The position numbers and the translations under genes were made by a program. Below, one piece after another: positions 18,274-27,056 of a stretch of DNA of 39,666 nucleotides. Every line of letters starts with the position of its first letter. The stretch's first letter is position 1. This DNA comes from Acidimicrobiia bacterium (GTDB taxonomy: Bacteria > Actinomycetota > Acidimicrobiia > Acidimicrobiales > AC-14): the NCBI GenBank assembly GCA_023264995.1, contig JAHFUR010000040.1:1-39666 (forward strand). Reading direction: 5' to 3'. A model generated the notes under the pieces. The model had not been told where the DNA came from and did not search any database. It was given only the letters and a program-made list of their open reading frames with translations.

Positions 18274-21200
18274 TCAGCCCTCGACGCCGGCCACGCCGAA
18301 GGTCGCCACCGGGACGACGCTCTCTTCGAGCGACGGCCCGCCGTGGCCGTAGCGACCGCCCGGGCCCCGCCCCCACGACCGGCTCTCCCGGAAACCGTGG
18401 TCGGCCAGCACCACCAGCGGCACGCCGGCGGGCAAGGCCTGGAGGGTGGGGACCAGCCGGCGCTCGAGGCCGGCGACCGCCTCGTCGAGCAGGCTGGCGA
18501 CGTCGGACGACGAACGATGGAGAGCCTCGTCGACACCGGTGGCGACAGCCACCGTGATGCGAGGACCGCCGGCAGCCCCGGCCCACAGGTCCCGGAGCGA
18601 GGCCGCCGCGCCATCGCGGTCGACCCCGACGAGCGACGACGCCTCGAAGCCGAGGTGGGCGAACGGCGGGCCGAGGTCGCTGGGCGTCTCCGGCCCGGAG
18701 CCGGCAGCGACCGGGCGGCCCAGGTAGAGCGACGCCATGGCCTCCCGGGTCCGCGTCGGCTCCGGCACCACCGCCCAGGCCTCCCGCAGTGCCCGCCCGG
18801 GCAGGGCGGCCACCAGCAGGGGCCGGAGCCGGAGCCACACGTCGACGCGCATGGCATCGACGACCAGGACCGCCACCCGCTCATGGCGGGCCAGCAGTGT
18901 CGCCATCACGACGCTCCCGACCTCCCAGATGCGCAGGCACCCGGGGAACCCGGCGCCGGCGTGCACGGCGAAGGCGGCGTCGGCGCCGGCCAACGCCCGT
19001 CTCGCAGCCAGGCGCACGGCGTCGAATGTGCCGTCGGAAAGGAGCGACGGCCCCACCGCGGCCAGCTCGGCCCGGCTCAGGAGGGCGGGCACCGGGGCGA
19101 CGCTGGCTGGGTAGATCTCCTCGACCAGGTCCCGGCAGGAGGCGCCGGGCAGGTTGCGCTCCAGGGCGGCCAGGTGGCGGCCGGCACCGAGCAGGAAGGC
19201 CAACGGCGCCAGCTCGGGCTCACCGACCAAGGCGTGGGCGCCGGCCACGGCGGCCAGGTCAAGATCGGCGAGCCGCTCGGCCAGTTGCCAGTCGCCGGCC
19301 ACCCGGCGGGCCAGGTCGTCGACCGCCAGCCGGCACGGATGGCGCAGCAGGTGCTCGCCGGCCAGCACGTCGGCGACGGCCGGCGCCGGCCGGTCGGCCA
19401 GCCGGAGGGCGGCGCCCACCTGGTCGCCCAGCAGGCTGGCCGGGCCGATGCGGGCGTCCAGGTCGACGAGGTCGGCCCGCGCCCCGAGGTCGCCGACGGC
19501 CGCCGCCGCCGCAGTTGCCAGCAGGTCGACCTCGGCGACCAGCGCCGCCGGCAACCACCCCGGGGGGTCGGCGTCGCCCCCGCTGGCCGCCCACCACGCG
19601 GCCAGCCAGAAGCACTCCCCCGCCCGGTCGCCGGGGAGCAGCGCCGCCAGCCGGGGGAACCGGCGACCGAGGAACGCGGCGGTGCCGCTCGACGCGGCCG
19701 CGTCCCGCGCCGGCGCCGAGGGGACGAGGTCGCCCTCGTCGGGCGCCGAGCTGTCGAAGACCTCGACGAAGCTGCCGGCCGACAGGGCGCCGTCGGGGTC
19801 GACCCAGGTCGCCAGCAGGTCGAGCAGCCGGCGCTTGGGGAAGCGCCGGCCGGCCAGGTCGTCACGCAGGCCGGCCAGGTCGCGGCGTACGACGAGCTGA
19901 CCGCCGGTCAGCACGTCGCCGGCGACGGCGCCGAGCGGGCCGGCGAGGAGGTGGGCGACGGCAAGCGGGTCGGCCTTGGCCGGCTCGGCCGCGAGGGCCA
20001 GGAAGGCCCGGAGGTCGTCGCCCACCTCCTGGCGGCCGAGGTCGGTGAGATGCTCCAGCGCTTGCTCCAGCCGGGCGCGCTGCTCGGGCCGGTCGAGCTC
20101 GGCCAGGTGCTCCCGTACACCGCGGTCAGCCATGGCCTCGACGGCCTCGGCGTCGAACGGCGGCCGGGTCTGGCCGATGGCAAAGCCGCAGCTACAGCGG
20201 GGCTTCCAGGACAGCTCGAGGTCGAGGCGCCGGTCGCAGCGGGCCGGGGCCGCAGCGGCGAGGACACGGTCCACCTTGACCCGGTCGTCGCGGACGGCGA
20301 GCGCCCCGATGCGCCCCAGCGCGGCCAGGGCGGTGTACGCCGGAGTCGCCCGGACGGCCGCGACCTGCGCCGTCACCGGCCCCCCGTAGAAGCGCTCGTG
20401 TTCCTCCTTGTACGTCGCGACGTACACCCGCCGGAACTCGCGCTCCATCTCCAACAGCTCGCGGACCCGGTCCTCCGCAGCCAGCCCGAGCACGTCACGG
20501 ACCAGCTTCCGCGCCTCGTCGCGCAGGACGACCAGCCGGCCCTCGGCCGGCAGCGCCAGCTGCGGGTGGGTCAGGTACGAGGCGGCCTGCTCGACCTTGG
20601 CCGCCTCCTCCCGGAAGTACCGGGCGACAGCGGCCACCCGGCGGGCCGCGGCCAACACCGCGTCCGCATCGCCGACAGCTCCCACCAGTGCCCGCAGCCC
20701 AGGGACGGGCGTGAGGTTGACGTCGACCGCGGCCAGCACCGCCTCGAGGGGCCCGAGGTCGGCGGCGGCGGGTTCGGTGACGACGTCGGCCAGCAGGGCG
20801 TTGTCGGCCATGGCGTCCAGACCGGCCCGCACCTGGGCCACGTCGTCACTACGCACGTCGATCCAAGCCCGGGCCCGCTCCCACGCCGCCCGCTGGAGGG
20901 TGGCGTTCCACGGTTCCCACGGCCCCTGACCGACCACCGGACCGAGCGCGGCGAGGGCCTCGCGCCCCGCCGGCTCCAGGAGCTCGGCCGCGGCCAGACG
21001 GTCGGCCGACGTCACCGCCAGGAACGGTTCGGTGAGGGTACGCCGGCCCCGACGCAGTTCGAGCAGCCCAGCCTGCACGCAGCCGTTCAGCACGAGCAGG
21101 GCCTCCGGCTCGGTCAGCCCCACCGGCCCGTCGCCGAGCGCGACCACGACGTCGACCGCGGGCACGGCCTCGACGTCGGGCACCAGGCGCAACGCCTCGG

Positions 21201-23460
21201 CTACCGCCGGGCTGCGGGCCGGGTCCGGCGACAGCACGTGGGCGTCGCCCCGCCGGCGGACGAGCCCCAGGGGCACGAGGTACCCGGCCAGCAACGAGCG
21301 GAGCTGGCCCCGCTCGGCCGCGGCCGCCCCGATGCGCGGCTGGGTCAGCACCTCCGTCACGAGTTGGCGCAACAGGCGTTCGCCGACCAGCTCGCCTCGC
21401 GGGGCGACGTCGCGGTGGAGCGGGTGGAGCCGCGACAGGAGCGGGTCGGCGAGGGGCAGGAGCAGGCGCTCGAAGGGCAGCCCGGCCAGCGACGGCAGGT
21501 CGACCGACGCCGCGCCGGCGCCCGACACGACGGCACCGGAGAAGTAGGCCCGCTGCAGCACCTCCCGGGCCCGGGCCTCGTCGCCGGCCGTGGACCGTTC
21601 GAGGAACTCCACCAGGCCGCCGGCCTCGGTGCGGCCCTCGGCCCGGGCCTGGGCCAGCACCAGCCGTCGGGCGTGCAGCTCGACGGCCACGTCCACGGCC
21701 TCGCCGGTGAGGCGCTGCGGGGCCCAGAGCGTCACCCGCTCGCTCGACGCCGCCAGGGCGACGGCCCGTTCGAGGCCCCCGTCCGCTCCCATCTCCAGCT
21801 CGGCCAGCAGGAGGCACCCCTCGGCGCCGAGCGCCCGGGCCTGAGCGACCAGGGCGGCCACATCGGCCTCGGTCAGCTCGGGGGCCCGCACGGGGACGAC
21901 CAGCAGCGAGCGCTGCGTGTTGTGCCACAGGAACTCGCGCCGGGCCGGGCCGACGTCGGTGAGGAGCTGGAACGGCAACGTGGGCGACGAGCCCAGCTCG
22001 ACCAGCGTACGAACGACCCGGCGGTCGTCCGGCGAGAGCTCGGCCCGCACCTGGGCCTGGCGGGCCAGGGCCACCTCGGCCGCGTCGGCCGTCAGCTCGA
22101 TCGCGTACACGGGGGGCGGGCCGGCCCTGGCCACGACATAGGCGCCGCGGGCGACGATGGGCTCGAGCACCGCCCTTTCGAGGTACGACACGTTGGCCGA
22201 CGGGTCGAGGGCGCTGAGGCGGGTGAGGAGCAGGCTGGCCAGCTCGGTGGCCGTCCGCGGCCGCTCGACGGGCGATGCCTCGATGAGGCACAGCAGCTTC
22301 ACCGCCCGCAGCCCGAGGGCCTGGTCGGCCGGCGCGGCGAGGATCTCCTCGACGGCCCGTTCGTAGTAGGGCACGACCGTCTCGGCCAGGCGCCGGCTCT
22401 CGATGCGCTCCTGGAGGCGGGGCCGGAAGTGGTCGTAGACACGGTCGGGCGTGACCAGCTCCAGGTAGCCCCGCTCCGCCCAAGCGGCGATGCCCGCCGA
22501 CGCGTCACCGCGGAGCTGGCGGCAGATGAAGTCGACGACACCCCGCTGCTGGGAGAAGAGGAACCGCAGCCCTTCGAGCACCGACAGCGTGGCCGGGTGG
22601 ACCGGGTAGCAGCGCTGCAGGCGCTCGGGGGAGACGCCCCATCCCGGGAACGCCGTCTCGATCTCGCGGTGCGCCTTTTCCACCCACGCCTCGGCGCCCG
22701 GCCGGAGCCGCACCAGCCGGCCCCGCACCAGATCCTCCACGTGGCGCATCGTCAGGCCGATCGTCCGGTACCGGTCGCGGATACGGGCCAGCTCGCGCTG
22801 GCTCACGTTGGCCACCTCGTCGATGCTCTCCTGCAGCGCGGCCACGACCACCACCGGCGACTCCCGTGCCCACTCGCCGAGGAACTGCAGGAAGCGCAGG
22901 TCCTCCACCAGCGCCGGGCCCTGCTTGGCCCGGAGGAACTCGCTCAACTCGTCGAGGAGGACGACGAGGCCGGCGCCCCGCTCGCCGGCGCCCGCCAACA
23001 CGTCGTCCCACGCCGCCCGGCGGTTGCTGCTCGACGGCGGCGACGGGTGGCCGAGCGCAGCCCATGCCGCCCCGAGCACGAGGTCCTCGAGCTGCGCCGA
23101 CGCCCGGTGCTCGACCAGGGGCACGGCCACGGCCACGCTCGGTCGCGCCCGGCCGGCCGCCTCCCTGAGATCGGGCCCCCAGGCGTCGACGGAGCCACCT
23201 CCGGCCAGCTCGGCCAGGGCGGCGAGCAGGTGCGACTTGCCCGACCCGAAGTGGCCGACGAGGAAGAAGGCGGCGCCGGTGTCGTGAGCACGGGCGTCGA
23301 GCACCGTCGAGAGGGCGCCGGTAACGTCGGCGGTGAGCACCAGCTCCGACAGGCGGCCGGGCCGCCCGTCGAGACGGACCACCGTCTCCACCGCGGCCAC
23401 CTCGACGAGCTGGTCGATGGTGGGCGGGGCCACGCCCGGCCCCGGTGCCGGCAGGGTCAC
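18274..23460 (-). CDS. BrxC/PglY-like ATPase fused to a C-terminal PglZ domain
   Basis: 1728 residues from the GTG at 23460, overlapping the TPR gene stop (GTGA). The N-terminal ATPase has Walker A LVGHFGSGKSHLLAAL (Lys75) and Walker B GLVVLLDELSEFL (Asp170-Glu171), then YPVHPATLSVLEGL and FSQQRGVVDFICRQL, blocks resembling BrxC/PglY-type (DUF6079-like) ATPases. The middle holds helical and winged-helix-like regions and a possible zinc site (Cys1075, Cys1089, Cys1091). Residues about 1509-1728 form a PglZ domain: VLVVDAMRVDVW, PTRTREAM (candidate nucleophile Thr), GVDEALH, VLADHGF and RYGHGGPSLEESVVPVA carry the metal-ligand motifs of the alkaline phosphatase superfamily. In BREX/Pgl systems these two parts are separate proteins. 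A phage-defence role is inferred; no PglX methylase is nearby. Confidence 0.88.
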   Translation of the reverse strand: MTLPAPGPGVAPPTIDQLVEVAAVETVVRLDGRPGRLSELVLTADVTGALSTVLDARAHDTGAAFFLVGHFGSGKSHLLAALAELAGGGSVDAWGPDLREAAGRARPSVAVAVPLVEHRASAQLEDLVLGAAWAALGHPSPPSSSNRRAAWDDVLAGAGERGAGLVVLLDELSEFLRAKQGPALVEDLRFLQFLGEWARESPVVVVAALQESIDEVANVSQRELARIRDRYRTIGLTMRHVEDLVRGRLVRLRPGAEAWVEKAHREIETAFPGWGVSPERLQRCYPVHPATLSVLEGLRFLFSQQRGVVDFICRQLRGDASAGIAAWAERGYLELVTPDRVYDHFRPRLQERIESRRLAETVVPYYERAVEEILAAPADQALGLRAVKLLCLIEASPVERPRTATELASLLLTRLSALDPSANVSYLERAVLEPIVARGAYVVARAGPPPVYAIELTADAAEVALARQAQVRAELSPDDRRVVRTLVELGSSPTLPFQLLTDVGPARREFLWHNTQRSLLVVPVRAPELTEADVAALVAQARALGAEGCLLLAELEMGADGGLERAVALAASSERVTLWAPQRLTGEAVDVAVELHARRLVLAQARAEGRTEAGGLVEFLERSTAGDEARAREVLQRAYFSGAVVSGAGAASVDLPSLAGLPFERLLLPLADPLLSRLHPLHRDVAPRGELVGERLLRQLVTEVLTQPRIGAAAAERGQLRSLLAGYLVPLGLVRRRGDAHVLSPDPARSPAVAEALRLVPDVEAVPAVDVVVALGDGPVGLTEPEALLVLNGCVQAGLLELRRGRRTLTEPFLAVTSADRLAAAELLEPAGREALAALGPVVGQGPWEPWNATLQRAAWERARAWIDVRSDDVAQVRAGLDAMADNALLADVVTEPAAADLGPLEAVLAAVDVNLTPVPGLRALVGAVGDADAVLAAARRVAAVARYFREEAAKVEQAASYLTHPQLALPAEGRLVVLRDEARKLVRDVLGLAAEDRVRELLEMEREFRRVYVATYKEEHERFYGGPVTAQVAAVRATPAYTALAALGRIGALAVRDDRVKVDRVLAAAAPARCDRRLDLELSWKPRCSCGFAIGQTRPPFDAEAVEAMADRGVREHLAELDRPEQRARLEQALEHLTDLGRQEVGDDLRAFLALAAEPAKADPLAVAHLLAGPLGAVAGDVLTGGQLVVRRDLAGLRDDLAGRRFPKRRLLDLLATWVDPDGALSAGSFVEVFDSSAPDEGDLVPSAPARDAAASSGTAAFLGRRFPRLAALLPGDRAGECFWLAAWWAASGGDADPPGWLPAALVAEVDLLATAAAAAVGDLGARADLVDLDARIGPASLLGDQVGAALRLADRPAPAVADVLAGEHLLRHPCRLAVDDLARRVAGDWQLAERLADLDLAAVAGAHALVGEPELAPLAFLLGAGRHLAALERNLPGASCRDLVEEIYPASVAPVPALLSRAELAAVGPSLLSDGTFDAVRLAARRALAGADAAFAVHAGAGFPGCLRIWEVGSVVMATLLARHERVAVLVVDAMRVDVWLRLRPLLVAALPGRALREAWAVVPEPTRTREAMASLYLGRPVAAGSGPETPSDLGPPFAHLGFEASSLVGVDRDGAAASLRDLWAGAAGGPRITVAVATGVDEALHRSSSDVASLLDEAVAGLERRLVPTLQALPAGVPLVVLADHGFRESRSWGRGPGGRYGHGGPSLEESVVPVATFGVAGVEG

Positions 23461-24428
23461 TCCGTGGGGCCGAGCTTGCGCAGCTCGCCGTAGACCGCGC
23501 CCCGGCGCCCGCCGGCCAGCGGTACCAGCTCCTCCAGCGTCGACCGCAGCTCGTCGAGGGCGCCGCGCTTGCGTTGGAGATGGACGTAGGTCCGGAAGAG
23601 GATCAGATCCTCGGGGTCGGCCAGGAGGCAGGCCCGGAACAACGTGGCCGCCTGCTCGAGGTCGCCGGCCTTGCGCAGGGCGTAGGCCTCCATCTTCCGG
23701 GCGTAGGGGTCGCCATGGAGCTTGCGCCGGGCAGCCCAGGTCTCGGCCGCTTGCTTGTCGTCACCGCCGGCGCTGCGCAGACGGGCCAGCACGGCCAGCA
23801 AGTGGCGGTTGCCCTGGTCCGCAGTGCGCAGGAGCACCTCAACCTCCCGCTCGCGGTCCTCGGGCGCCAGCCGCAGGACCCGGGCCTCGATGAGCTTGGC
23901 GTAGGCGAACTCGTCACCCGGCGCCCGGTCGTGGGCCCGCTCGAACAAGGCCACGGCGTCGTCCTCACGGCCCTCGCGCAGCGCCACGTCGCCGAGGACC
24001 ACCCACGCCGAGCTATCCCCATCGTTCCGCTCGACGGCACGCGACGCTGCTCCGCGCGCCGCTTCGAGCTCGTTGAGCCGGAGATGGCAGCGAGCCAGCT
24101 GCACCAGCGACCACGAGCCCTTGTCGCCTAGAGCATCGGCATCGGAGTACGACCGGGCCGCATCCCGCCACCGCTGCTCCCGGTACCGGAGGTCACCCCG
24201 GACGCGGGCGGTGAACGCGGTCGTACCGGCCAGTGACTCGGCCCGTTCCAGGGCGTCGCCGGCGTCGGCCAGCCGGCGGCGGCGCAGTTGCACTTCAGCC
24301 AGGTGAGCGAGCGCGACCGGGTTGGCCGGCGACCGGGCCAGGACACCCTCGATGGCGATCACCGCCTCGTCGAGCCGCCCCGAGCGCTTGAGCTCGAGCG
24401 CCTCCTCCAGACTGCCCGTGCCCGACAC
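23457..24428 (-). CDS. TPR-repeat protein coupled to the ATPase-PglZ fusion
   Basis: 323 residues from a GTG at 24428. The whole protein is a helical solenoid of tetratricopeptide-like units, for example ALELKRSGRLDEAVIAIEGV, ALAHLAEVQLRRRRLADAGD, AWVVLGDVALREGREDDAVA and EAYALRKAGDLEQAATLFRA. There is no signal peptide, membrane helix or enzyme motif, so it is probably a cytoplasmic scaffold or adaptor. Its stop overlaps the start of the 1728-residue ATPase-PglZ gene by GTGA, which argues for a shared complex and balanced synthesis. It has no counterpart among the core BREX/Pgl components I know, so its role (substrate recognition, sensing or regulation) is open. Confidence 0.85.
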   Translation of the reverse strand: MSGTGSLEEALELKRSGRLDEAVIAIEGVLARSPANPVALAHLAEVQLRRRRLADAGDALERAESLAGTTAFTARVRGDLRYREQRWRDAARSYSDADALGDKGSWSLVQLARCHLRLNELEAARGAASRAVERNDGDSSAWVVLGDVALREGREDDAVALFERAHDRAPGDEFAYAKLIEARVLRLAPEDREREVEVLLRTADQGNRHLLAVLARLRSAGGDDKQAAETWAARRKLHGDPYARKMEAYALRKAGDLEQAATLFRACLLADPEDLILFRTYVHLQRKRGALDELRSTLEELVPLAGGRRGAVYGELRKLGPTE

Positions 24429-24568
24429 CCCTCAGTCTACCGAGGCCTTGACGAGCCCCGTGGTTCCTTGGCACAGTCGGCCCACCGGTCGTGGCAGACC
24501 GCGCCCTTCGCCGTCGAGGACAACGACGGTCCACGTGACTCCACCCGTGCGACCTGAAGGGGCGTCCC

Positions 24569-25333
24569 ATGCCCGTACCCGTCCATCCGTCCATCGATAC
24601 CGCATTCCTCGAGTTCCTGGCCGAATCGCTCGGCCGGGCCGTCGCCGACAACGGCACCGGCGTGCTCGTCCATGTCGCCGCCGCCGCCGGCGCCGACGGG
24701 CCCGACATCGGCGTGCTCCCGCTCGACGGCCAGGCTCCCGCCGAGGTGCTGCTAGGCGCCGTGGCGCCCGAGCACTGGTCGGTGCTCGGCGTGGCCACCA
24801 CGGGTCGGGCCTGGCCGCTCGACCGTCACGCCGGCACCCGTCCTGGTCGGGCCGAGATCGTGGTGCTCGCCACCCGCGACGGGCGGGTCGTCGGCCGGGC
24901 CCGCGCCGGGGGCCGGGTCATCACCGAACCACCGGCGTCGGGCCTCACGCTGGACTGCCTGCAACGGGCGCTGGGCCTGCCGACCGCGCCGCCCGATGTC
25001 CCACCGGCCCACCTCGTCGCCGTCGTGCTCCTCGAACGGGCACTGGCCGGCGGGCCGGCAGCCGAGGCTGAAGGATTGCTGGCGGCCTTCGAGGCACCCG
25101 GGCCGGCGCTGGAATGGGGTCGGCTCCGCCACCTGATGGCCCGCGCCCGGCCGGACGCGGGCCAGATGCCGGACGACCCCGACTGGTTCGACGACGGCGC
25201 CTTTGCCCGCTGGGCGCTGAGCCGGTACCGGCCGGTCCCCGTACTCCTCGCCGAGGCTCGCCGCACGCTCGGCCCCGCCGGCGCTCGTCATTGCGCCAGG
25301 ATCCTCGACCGGCTCGGTGTCGCCGCCGAGTGA
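24569..25333 (+). CDS. Conserved-looking protein of unknown function
   Basis: 254 residues from ATG 24569, with GAAGGGG upstream. I do not recognise the family. It is cytoplasmic by appearance: no signal peptide or membrane helix. Residues 1-120 alternate strands and helices (TGVLVHVAAAAGADGPDIGVL, VVLATRDGRVVGRARAGGRV); the C-terminal part is helical with a Trp/Asp-rich stretch (DDPDWFDDGAFARWALSRYR). Codon use is strongly GC-ending, as in neighbours, so it is a real gene. It is divergent from the TPR gene (140-bp gap, possible shared promoter region) and convergent with the acetolactate decarboxylase gene. Confidence 0.75.
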   Translation: MPVPVHPSIDTAFLEFLAESLGRAVADNGTGVLVHVAAAAGADGPDIGVLPLDGQAPAEVLLGAVAPEHWSVLGVATTGRAWPLDRHAGTRPGRAEIVVLATRDGRVVGRARAGGRVITEPPASGLTLDCLQRALGLPTAPPDVPPAHLVAVVLLERALAGGPAAEAEGLLAAFEAPGPALEWGRLRHLMARARPDAGQMPDDPDWFDDGAFARWALSRYRPVPVLLAEARRTLGPAGARHCARILDRLGVAAE

Positions 25334-25359
25334 CGACGCGTCCAGGCGGCGGTCGGCAG

Positions 25360-26232
25360 CTACGCGGGAGCCGACGGGCCCGACGTTTCCGCGCTGGCGA
25401 TGCCTCCCGACACGTCGGTCTCGAAGCGGGTGGCCAAGAACTCCTCGGTGGCCTGCAGGCTGAGGTGCAGCTCGGCCTCGGAGTCGATCCGGATGCGCGG
25501 GCGGTCGACGGTGAAGTCGAAAACGTGGCCCCCCGAGAGATGGTCGTCGCTCAGGAAATGCAGGTGATAGCCGGCCACCCCGATCCCCTGGGCGTAGTCG
25601 GGCGTGTGGAACCCCACGATCGTGCCGACGACGTCGGAGATCGTCACCGTCGGTTCGGCCGCCGCGGCGTCGGCAAGGCGGGGGTACGGCTTCGACTGCC
25701 TCGTGATGGTCCGGGTCAGCACGGTGGGGAACCTCCCGTCGATCCGCACCGCGTAGAACAGGTTGTCACTCGGCGCCAGACGGTGGAGGACGGCCTCACA
25801 CTGCTGGCGGGTCAGCCGCCCGTCCTCGGTGTGGTCGATGTTCGGTCGGAAGTTGGTGACGGCGGCGAACGGTGTGAGCTCGTCACCCGACACCCGGTTC
25901 ACCGTGCCGTCGCTGCGAAGGTGGAAGTACCGGCCATCGAGCGCGACCATCTCACCGTCGAGGGCGTTGAACGTGCCGACGCCGAAGTCGCCGTGGCGCA
26001 TCACGTCCCGGTAGGCCACGTTCCCGTCGTAGAGACCCTCCACCAGGGAGACGATGGTCGACGTCTGGAACACCTCATGGGGCCTGCGCCCACCGCCGAC
26101 CCGGTGCGACAACAGGCTCCGGGCGAACCCGAGGATGTGATCGGAAGAGATGCCTCCAACATGGCACGCGGCGAGCCGGGCAGCAGCATCCTCGGCCGAG
26201 CCCCGGCTGGGCAACACTGGGCGCCGGCCCAA
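25360..26232 (-). CDS. budA: Alpha-acetolactate decarboxylase
   Basis: Up to 290 residues. It converts 2-acetolactate to acetoin. Recognised by HEVFQTSTIVSLVEGLYDGN, then HGDFGVGTFNALDGEMVALD and GFHTPDYAQGIGVAGYHLHF...GGHV; the HLH pair plus the GGHV histidine match the three zinc ligands of the family. The start is uncertain: there is no in-frame ATG before the conserved core, only TTG at 26232, GTG at 26217 and later TTG codons. The first 45 residues align with nothing I recognise. No acetolactate synthase or acetoin reductase gene is nearby, so it stands alone, as is common where it drains acetolactate from valine synthesis. Confidence 0.92.
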   Translation of the reverse strand: MGRRPVLPSRGSAEDAAARLAACHVGGISSDHILGFARSLLSHRVGGGRRPHEVFQTSTIVSLVEGLYDGNVAYRDVMRHGDFGVGTFNALDGEMVALDGRYFHLRSDGTVNRVSGDELTPFAAVTNFRPNIDHTEDGRLTRQQCEAVLHRLAPSDNLFYAVRIDGRFPTVLTRTITRQSKPYPRLADAAAAEPTVTISDVVGTIVGFHTPDYAQGIGVAGYHLHFLSDDHLSGGHVFDFTVDRPRIRIDSEAELHLSLQATEEFLATRFETDVSGGIASAETSGPSAPA

Positions 26233-26285
26233 GGGTGGTCGCAGAGGGGCCCTGTCCCGGACCGCCCCAGACAGGAGGAACCAGC

Positions 26286-26720
26286 ATGCCCGTTACCGTC
26301 ACCGTCACCGGCTCCGGAACGCCCGACGACCCGTGGGCCCTGCGCACCCCACCCGGGACCTCCGAATACCGGATGCACCGCGACGACACTGTCGACCCGC
26401 CCGAGCTCGTCTGCCAGGTCGGGGCCACTACCTTGAAATACCTCGCTCGCTGCCTCGACGATGCCGCCGCCATGCTGCAGGAGCACGGCGACTGGATAGA
26501 GCTCGGCAGCGCCGACGAAGGCAAGCCGGCCAAGGACGGCACCCTCGAGGCATGGGCGAGATCCCCGGCCAACCCTGTCGGCGGGTGGTACGGGCTTCGG
26601 AAGGGCTATCGGGGCCGGTTCGCCATGTACGTCCCCCCGCTTCTGGAGCACCTCGGCCTGGTCGAACTGGAGCACAACCCACGGAACAACCGAGTGAAGG
26701 CCGTCCGGCGGGAGGTTTGA
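26286..26720 (+). CDS. Small conserved protein of unknown function (DUF6855-like)
   Basis: 144 residues from ATG 26286, chosen because AGGAGG lies just upstream; an earlier in-frame GTG at 26235 lacks such a site. The protein starts MPVTVTVTGSGTPDDPWAL and contains LEAWARSPANPVGGWYGLRK and GRFAMYVPPLLEHLGLVELE, a pattern I associate with small uncharacterised bacterial proteins of the DUF6855 type (recalled, not checked). No catalytic motif, membrane helix or export signal is seen. The C-terminal NPRNNRVKAVRREV may form a wing-like basic tail. Divergent from the decarboxylase gene (53-bp gap), followed by a structured hairpin. Confidence 0.8.
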   Translation: MPVTVTVTGSGTPDDPWALRTPPGTSEYRMHRDDTVDPPELVCQVGATTLKYLARCLDDAAAMLQEHGDWIELGSADEGKPAKDGTLEAWARSPANPVGGWYGLRKGYRGRFAMYVPPLLEHLGLVELEHNPRNNRVKAVRREV

Positions 26721-26758
26721 CTCCGCCCGGCCTGAGCGGTGTGCTCGCCGGCGCGGAG
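26721..26758 (+). terminator. GC-rich hairpin right after the 26286-26720 gene
   Basis: Outer arms CTCCGC/GCGGAG, middle arms CCGGC/GCCGG and inner arms GAGC/GCTC with loop GGTGT stack into about 15 base pairs with small bulges. There is no T-tract, which is frequent in high-GC genomes. It also separates the gene from the tRNA. Confidence 0.45.
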
Positions 26759-26910
26759 TAGTTGCGTCGTCAGGGACGAAACTGGTGAAGCGGATGCCCG
26801 ACAACGCCACTGCGTGGTCGACGACTGGCAGTTGCCTTCGATGGAGCGGCGTGCAGCCCGATGGGGGCGGTATCGTGGGCGCGTCACCGCAGGTCAGACG
26901 GGTAGATCAA

Positions 26911-26983
26911 GCCCCTGTAGCTCAGCGGATAGAGCGGCTGCCTTCTAAGCAGCGGGTCGCAGGTTCGAGTCCTGCCGGGGGCG
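26911..26983 (+). tRNA. tRNA-Arg (anticodon TCT)
   Basis: A complete 73-nt cloverleaf: acceptor GCCCCTG/CGGGGGC with discriminator G, D stem GCTC/GAGC, anticodon stem GCTGC/GCAGC with loop CTTCTAA (anticodon TCT), and T stem GCAGG/CCTGC with loop TTCGAGT. No CCA is encoded. Its 3' part (from 26942) is repeated at 33771-33815 and is the integration target of the adjacent element. Because the repeat restores the 3' end, the tRNA remains functional. Confidence 0.97.
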
Positions 26984-26986
26984 CCG
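26942..26986 (+). repeat. Left attachment site within the tRNA-Arg gene
   Basis: 45 bp starting CTTCTAAGCAGCGGGTCGCA, running from the anticodon loop to three bases beyond the tRNA 3' end, identical to 33771-33815. The recombination crossover should lie inside it. Confidence 0.95.
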
Positions 26987-27002
26987 CAAAAGTGCAGGTC
27001 AG
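26987..27002 (+). repeat. Left copy of a 16-bp terminal inverted repeat
   Basis: CAAAAGTGCAGGTCAG directly follows the left attachment site. Its exact reverse complement is at 33727-33742 near the right end. Its place inside both ends suggests a recombinase or excisionase binding site. Confidence 0.85.
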
Positions 27003-27056
27003 AGGCCATTTTGCCCGACTTCGGCTTACCGCCACGAACCCCCATTCACCGCCCGA

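Noticed and set aside
18343-23493. A 1716-codon open frame on the plus strand opposite the ATPase-PglZ gene
   Set aside because: It is a by-product of high GC content in the antisense frame; its translation is rich in G, R, Q, H and P with no motifs, while the minus strand shows clear domains.
16309-24428. A complete BREX or Pgl locus
   Set aside because: Only the ATPase-like and PglZ-like parts are present, fused; no methylase, Lon-like BrxL, kinase PglW or BrxA/B is in the window.
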